The notes beneath the pieces are model-generated. The model saw only the letters and a program-made list of their open reading frames with translations. It did not search any database and was not told the origin of the DNA. Below are positions 50,311 to 53,258 of a stretch of DNA of 53,258 nt, in pieces (the stretch's first letter is position 1; every line of letters begins with the position of its first letter). The stretch covers positions 1-53,258 of the forward strand of contig JAPLLK010000025.1 of assembly GCA_026387575.1 (NCBI GenBank). The letters are read 5' to 3'. The position numbers and the translations under genes are program-made. The stretch is from Nitrospirota bacterium (GTDB taxonomy: Bacteria; Nitrospirota; Thermodesulfovibrionia; Thermodesulfovibrionales; UBA1546).

Positions 50311-51384
50311 TTAGTCCTTAAAGGTTTCGCATATCTCGTCAAACATAGGTGCAACCTCAATGAATGCCTTTAATACCTTTGGGTCAAAATGCTCGGGCAT
50401 TGTCCTGCCGTCTCCCTCTGTTATTATCTTGAATGTTTTCTCATGCGTAAACCCTTTTTTGTATGGCCTGTTGGTGCGCAGAGCATCATACTGATCAACA
50501 AGCAGGACAATCCTGTTTTCAATGGATATTTCTTCTCCCTTTAAACCTCTCGAATACCCTGTGCCATCCCATCTTTCATGATGGCTTAATGCAATAGACG
50601 CAGCTGTCTTGATCATCGGATAGTTTGAACCTGCAAGCACTTTTTCTCCTAGTATCGTATGTTTCTTCATGATTTCAAATTCCTCGGCTGTGAGAGCCCC
50701 GGGTTTTAAGAGGATGTTGTCGGATATTCCTATCTTGCCTATATCATGCATGGAACTTGCAAATGTGATTGTCTCGATGAACTCCATAGGCATAGCCAGA
50801 GCTTCGGCAATCTTATTTGAATAAAGGCCTACTCGCGTGATATGGGCTCCGGTGTCGCTATCCCTGTATTCTGCCACTGTTGTCAGACGCGTGATAAGCT
50901 CGCTGGTCATGTGTCTGACCATAATAAGCGCATCTGCGAGTTCCTTTGTTCTCTTTTGAACTGTATCCTCAAGCATCTTCTTGTAGTTTTTCTCCATTTG
51001 CAGAAGCCCGTTATACTTAATTGCCTTTTCTATTGAATGGATGAGATATTCGGGCTTATAAGGTTTGATTATGAAATCAAATGCGCCGTTTTTTATCGCT
51101 GCAACTGCCGCACCTATTTCTGAGTGTGCAGTTATCATGATTACAGGGATATCTTTATTGGTTTCACGGATTTTTTCAAGAAATTCAATCCCTGACATTA
51201 CAGGCATATTTATATCTGTTAAAACAACATCGAAGTTGTTTTCAAGGAACATATCAATAGCATCACCGCCATTTGAGCATGTTGAAATGAAATATCCATA
51301 CTCTTTTAACAGCACTGAAACAGATTCAAGGACATATTGGTTATCGTCAACAATGAGGATAGAGCCTTCATTTATCTCTGTCAT
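50311..51384 (-). CDS. Response regulator with HD-GYP phosphodiesterase domain
   Basis: 357 aa from ATG 51384 (ribosome site GGGAGG); the track start is 51435. Receiver domain: ILIVDDNQYV, phosphoacceptor Asp in VVLTDINMPVMSG and the Lys in DFIIKPYKPE. A helical linker leads to the HD-GYP domain: SSMHDIGKIGISDNILLKPG and LSHHERWDGTGYSRGLKGEEI. Family members hydrolyse c-di-GMP. The canonical GYP is GYS here, which may weaken GGDEF interaction but keeps the metal-site HD residues. No partner kinase is adjacent. Confidence 0.92.
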   Translation of the reverse strand: MTEINEGSILIVDDNQYVLESVSVLLKEYGYFISTCSNGGDAIDMFLENNFDVVLTDINMPVMSGIEFLEKIRETNKDIPVIMITAHSEIGAAVAAIKNGAFDFIIKPYKPEYLIHSIEKAIKYNGLLQMEKNYKKMLEDTVQKRTKELADALIMVRHMTSELITRLTTVAEYRDSDTGAHITRVGLYSNKIAEALAMPMEFIETITFASSMHDIGKIGISDNILLKPGALTAEEFEIMKKHTILGEKVLAGSNYPMIKTAASIALSHHERWDGTGYSRGLKGEEISIENRIVLLVDQYDALRTNRPYKKGFTHEKTFKIITEGDGRTMPEHFDPKVLKAFIEVAPMFDEICETFKD

Positions 51385-51561
51385 CGATCCAGAACCTCCC
51401 TTACCTTTTTGCCTCTTCGTAAACACATCTGCCATTCAACTCATAAAAATATAGTCTATCACGAACAGGCATAAGATAATAGAACAAAAGTATTGTTTTG
51501 CTGTCATCCCTGCAAACGCATGAATCCATATTTCCCCCTCTCTAAGCCGCGGGTTATTATT

Positions 51562-51590
51562 TTGACTTTGTCTGGTGGACTGTGTTAAAA
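51562..51590 (+). promoter_or_regulatory. Probable lysA promoter
   Basis: TTGACT (51562-51567), 17 nt, TTAAAA (51585-51590) preceded by TGTG. Transcription would start near 51597, which supports ATG 51618 over the track start (GTG 51582) that lies inside the -10. Confidence 0.45.
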
Positions 51591-51617
51591 AATATGAAAG
51601 CAAATCAGAGTAAAATT

Positions 51618-52880
51618 ATGCATTTTTTCAGATATAAGAGGAATGAACTGTTTGCAGAGGATGTGCCTGTAAAAAGGCTTGCAGAGAGATATGGCACCCC
51701 TCTTTACATATACAGTTACAAAACACTCCTCAGGCATCTCAAGGCTTATGAAAACGCATTTAACGGTTATCCGCATATAATCTGCTTTGCGCTTAAGTCA
51801 AATTCAAATCCGGCTATATTAAGGCTCTTTGCAAAAAACGGAGGAGGCGCTGATATTGTTTCAGGCGGAGAGTTATACGCGGCTTTAAATGCAGGCATAT
51901 CTCCGAAAAAGATTGTGTATGCTGGAGTCGGAAAAACAGATGAAGAGATAAGGTTTGCGCTAAAGTCAAAGATACTTATGTTTAATGTGGAGTCTGAAGA
52001 TGAGCTGAAGGCGATAAACAGTATTGCAGGCGGGATGAAAACAAAGGCGCCTGTCGGATTGAGGATTAATCCTGATATTGACCCTGAGACGCATCCTTAT
52101 ATTTCCACAGGGCTCAGACAGCATAAATTCGGCATTCCGATTGAGGATGCAGTTGAACATTACAGAACTGCAAGCAGGCTTAAAAATGTTTCTGTTATCG
52201 GCATACACAAGCACATAGGTTCACAGATTACAAAGGTGTCTCCGTTTGTTGATGCGCTTAGAAGGATTCTGGTTCTTGTTGACGAACTCAGCGCTCAGGG
52301 AGTGAATATCAAATACCTTGATATAGGCGGCGGGCTTGGCATCTCGTATAAGGATGAAGAGCCGCCTGTGCCTTCAGACCTTGCAAGGAACCTTCTGCCT
52401 TTGCTTAAGGGAAGAAAGATGACTTTGATAATGGAGCCAGGCAGGTCTATAGCCGGCAATGCAGGAATACTCGTGACAAAGACCCTTTACCTGAAGGAGG
52501 GATGCGAAAAGGAGTTTGTGATAGTGGATGCAGGGATGAATGACCTGCTCAGGCCTTCGCTTTACGGCGCCTATCACCGCATTCTGCCTGTGGGAAAAAG
52601 GAGGAGAAGCGGAATATTTGCCGATGTTGTGGGCCCGATATGTGAGTCAGGAGATTTTATTGTCAAAGAGAGAGAAATGCCGGCAGTGAAACAGGGGGAA
52701 TATCTTGCTGTGATGGGAGCCGGAGCATACGGTTTCTCTATGAGTTCAAATTATAACAGCAGGCCAAGGCCTGCAGAGGTAATGGTTAAAGGTAAGGAGC
52801 ATTTTTTGATAAGGGAAAGGGAAACGTATAAAGATATATTAAGAAATGTGCGGATTCCGGCTTTTCTCAAAGGCGTTTGA
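51618..52880 (+). CDS. lysA: Diaminopimelate decarboxylase
   Basis: 420 aa from ATG 51618 (MHFFRYKRNELFAEDVPV, the usual LysA start). PLP lysine in CFALKSNSN, GGGADIVSGGEL, GIHKHIGSQI, MEPGRSIAGNAG and GPICESGD with the catalytic Cys. It makes lysine from meso-DAP. With asd in the same window, it covers the first and last parts of the lysine branch. Confidence 0.96.
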   Translation: MHFFRYKRNELFAEDVPVKRLAERYGTPLYIYSYKTLLRHLKAYENAFNGYPHIICFALKSNSNPAILRLFAKNGGGADIVSGGELYAALNAGISPKKIVYAGVGKTDEEIRFALKSKILMFNVESEDELKAINSIAGGMKTKAPVGLRINPDIDPETHPYISTGLRQHKFGIPIEDAVEHYRTASRLKNVSVIGIHKHIGSQITKVSPFVDALRRILVLVDELSAQGVNIKYLDIGGGLGISYKDEEPPVPSDLARNLLPLLKGRKMTLIMEPGRSIAGNAGILVTKTLYLKEGCEKEFVIVDAGMNDLLRPSLYGAYHRILPVGKRRRSGIFADVVGPICESGDFIVKEREMPAVKQGEYLAVMGAGAYGFSMSSNYNSRPRPAEVMVKGKEHFLIRERETYKDILRNVRIPAFLKGV

Positions 52881-52924
52881 TTCAATTATTACTTTAACCC
52901 GAAACCTGTATCGGCTAAACTGTC

Positions 52925-53081
52925 TGGCAGGCATATGCGCCTCAAAACCTTTGCGACGCAGCGAGATTTTATTGTATGGGTTCTTTAAATCCTTTGGGAT
53001 TCAAGCATGAATCCTTCTTCATTATCATAAATATTCCACAAAGGTGCTGCCGTAAAGCTTTTTCAGCCCATATGCCTGCCA
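52925..53081. repeat. Region bounded by 13-bp inverted repeats TGGCAGGCATATG
   Basis: TGGCAGGCATATG (52925-52937) and its exact reverse complement (53069-53081) enclose about 130 bp of noncoding DNA between lysA and the right-hand MITE-like element. A shortened form of the same word makes the palindrome at 434-453 beside the left-hand element. From 52881 to 53100 no gene was found. Confidence 0.5.
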
Positions 53082-53100
53082 AAATAGTTATGGACTATGA

Positions 53101-53258
53101 TAGGAGGCTGGGACTGTATTGAGGCAAGATTCACGGGTCTGTCAGAATAGGGGCTGAAGTCGCAATGAAATGGAGCGGATAGCCCCGCCTGAGAAATTGC
53201 AATGTAATAATATAGCGAACCAACGTGTGCAGTATTACAAGGGTAGTTTAATATTGCC
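53101..53258. mobile_element. MITE-like element, right copy (inverted, cut by window end)
   Basis: Begins TAGGAGGCTGGGACTG and is the reverse complement of the element at 228-406 with roughly 75-80 percent identity by eye. About 22 bp of its far end lie beyond the window, which stops within GGCAATATT. No open frame of note. Confidence 0.65.

Noticed and set aside
51436-51617. Lysine riboswitch upstream of lysA
   Set aside because: The predicted promoter leaves a leader of only about 20 nt, too short for a riboswitch, and no conserved core is visible.

Overview
The window looks like bacterial chromosome from an anaerobic, probably sulfur- or metal-cycling lineage. My best guess is Nitrospirota (Thermodesulfovibrionia-like), inferred from the gene set and not from any search. 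Supporting signs are a selenocysteine-type SelD, a CooC-type CO dehydrogenase maturation ATPase, a ferredoxin/ASKHA corrinoid activator, a PilY1 minor-pilin cluster, a split transketolase, a b/b' ATP synthase stalk, and moderately AT-rich coding DNA. Nearly all of it is densely packed housekeeping DNA. No rRNA, tRNA, CRISPR array, prophage or transposase gene was recognised.

Layout. 1-500: 5' end of murA on the minus strand, then a 179-bp MITE-like element whose second, inverted copy is cut off by the right edge of the window. 495-1900: DsbC-like thiol oxidoreductase and a secreted coiled-coil protein. 1907-10300 (minus): type IV pilus minor pilins, a 1396-aa PilY1 adhesin and small partners. 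10463-14042: DUF488, asd and an ASKHA ferredoxin. 14056-21068 (plus): queH, spoIID-like, queA, SPOR, phoH, 7TM-HD, ybeY and hisF. 21065-23722 (minus): a broken PP-loop gene, tmk and a compact MetE-like methyltransferase. 24253-29120 (minus): exonuclease, then ftsE-ftsX-envC-ctpA, a cell-separation module. 29124-31272: split transketolase and a small unknown protein. 31297-33400: a selenium/sulfur locus. 33453-38763 (plus): guaA, ispA, dxs and cooC. 38777-40936 (minus): galT and bioF. 41105-46994: an F1 plus peripheral-stalk ATP synthase operon without subunits a and c. 46995-52880: RNA methyltransferase, MBL hydrolase, nth, birA, an HD-GYP response regulator and lysA.

Two things go beyond ordinary annotation. 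First, the ORF track breaks two adjacent genes at in-frame UGA codons. One is selD, where UGA lies at the catalytic Cys/Sec position (CAGUAAK). The other is the TauE/SafE-family permease that starts on the base after the selD stop, with UGA at codon 15. If both are read as selenocysteine, the permease is a candidate selenoprotein in a selD operon. The operon has a promoter preceded by three 14-bp repeats. A matching promoter, overlapped by a perfect palindrome, sits at the permease stop codon and drives a truncated DsrE-like gene.

Second, at least a dozen tracts built from 7-bp words (CARGATA, CATGCAT, AAGTTCA, AGTTAAG, CAGCCAT and others) are scattered through genes and gene junctions. Four are composite: CARGATA words, an A/T-rich spacer, then CATGCAT words, always in the same orientation relative to transcription. 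In three cases the last word supplies the likely ATG of the next gene. In others the tract lies in frame inside conserved enzymes (queA, dxs, bioF).
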